Source of the DNA: Synergistaceae bacterium
GTDB lineage: Bacteria; Synergistota; Synergistia; Synergistales; Synergistaceae
Assembly: GCA_031274465.1 (NCBI GenBank)
Contig: JAISQC010000035.1
Location: 1 to 5,430, forward strand
Direction of reading: 5' to 3'
Length of the DNA: 5,430 nucleotides
Part shown: positions 5,359 through 5,430 of the stretch, piece after piece
How positions within the stretch are numbered: position 1 is the first letter of the stretch
Layout: every line of letters begins with the position of its first letter
Program-made: the position numbers and the translations under genes
Notes under the pieces: model-generated
Told to the model about the DNA's origin: nothing
Database searches by the model: none
The model's input: only the letters and a program-made list of their open reading frames with translations

Positions 5359-5364
5359 TATAAT
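5359..5364 (+). promoter_or_regulatory. Consensus -10 box (TATAAT) before the right-edge gene
   Basis: A perfect TATAAT lies 20 nt before an in-frame ATG (5385) and 35 nt before a GTG (5400). No convincing -35 hexamer occurs 16-18 nt upstream (the sequence there is GC-rich), and there is no extended -10 TG. It may be an activator-dependent or weak promoter, or coincidence. Confidence 0.35.
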
Positions 5365-5384
5365 AAGGCAGTTCCATCTGGGGC

Positions 5385-5430
5385 ATGGGGGGATCGGACG
5401 TGCTTTACAGGCTCGCTCAGTTTTTTTGCC
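5385..5430 (+). CDS. Start of a further + strand gene, cut by the window end
   Basis: ATG 5385-5387 and GTG 5400-5402 are in the same frame, which stays open to the last base. The GTG is preceded by a G-run (5387-5392) at about 7 nt, and reads VLYRLAQFFC; the ATG form adds MGGSD in front. The in-frame upstream stop is TAA at 5364-5366, so the gene cannot start earlier. A hydrophobic N-terminus of this kind occurs in membrane proteins and membrane-bound acyltransferases, but ten residues do not allow a family call. The call rests on the start signals and the TATAAT upstream. Confidence 0.35.
   Translation, partial: MGGSDVLYRLAQFFC

Noticed and set aside
1..5430. CRISPR array, tRNA/rRNA genes, insertion-sequence ends
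   Set aside because: No regularly spaced repeats, no cloverleaf or rRNA-like sequence, and no transposase or terminal inverted repeats were seen, even around the decayed region.

Overview
The window is bacterial and moderately GC-rich, with strong AGGAGG-type ribosome binding sites and tightly packed genes. The central block is a short-chain acyl-CoA oxidation/reduction module of the kind found in anaerobic fermenters and amino-acid degraders. I lean towards an anaerobic Gram-negative such as a Synergistota member, but this is a weak impression from protein style; no phylogenetic marker is present.

Layout. (1) Positions 1-156 (+) hold the 3' end of an unrecognised, charged, probably helical protein. 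(2) Positions about 157-715 are a decayed stretch with two gene remnants on the + strand: a frameshifted, internally deleted piece of a dihydrolipoamide-dehydrogenase-like gene (about 170-412), then a Nudix-hydrolase-like gene (463-684) that keeps its ribosome binding site, start and N-terminal strands but loses the Nudix box. (3) Positions 4665-716 on the minus strand carry four genes in transcription order: acyl-CoA dehydrogenase, etfB, etfA, and a Crt-type enoyl-CoA hydratase. The first three are nearly contiguous (10-nt gap, then an ATGA overlap). The fourth follows a 137-nt gap with a small hairpin and a possible internal promoter. (4) Positions 4666-4869 form an AT-rich divergent regulatory region with two tandem near-palindromic sites 19 bp apart. 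(5) Positions 4870-5226 (+) encode a complete HxlR-family winged-helix regulator. (6) At the right edge a TATAAT box and an in-frame ATG/GTG pair suggest the start of another + strand gene, cut by the window end.

How it works together. The hydratase interconverts a 3-hydroxyacyl-CoA and its 2-enoyl-CoA. The dehydrogenase interconverts the enoyl-CoA and the saturated acyl-CoA, passing electrons to or from the EtfBA heterodimer. EtfB carries a motif resembling those of NAD-linked, potentially electron-bifurcating ETFs. Thiolase and 3-hydroxyacyl-CoA dehydrogenase genes are absent here, so the pathway must be completed from elsewhere. The divergent HxlR protein is the obvious candidate regulator, and the tandem palindromes are its candidate operator.

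The points most worth a second look are the tandem operator, the dehydrogenase's lack of a glutamate at both classical catalytic-base positions, and the pair of decayed genes downstream of the operon.
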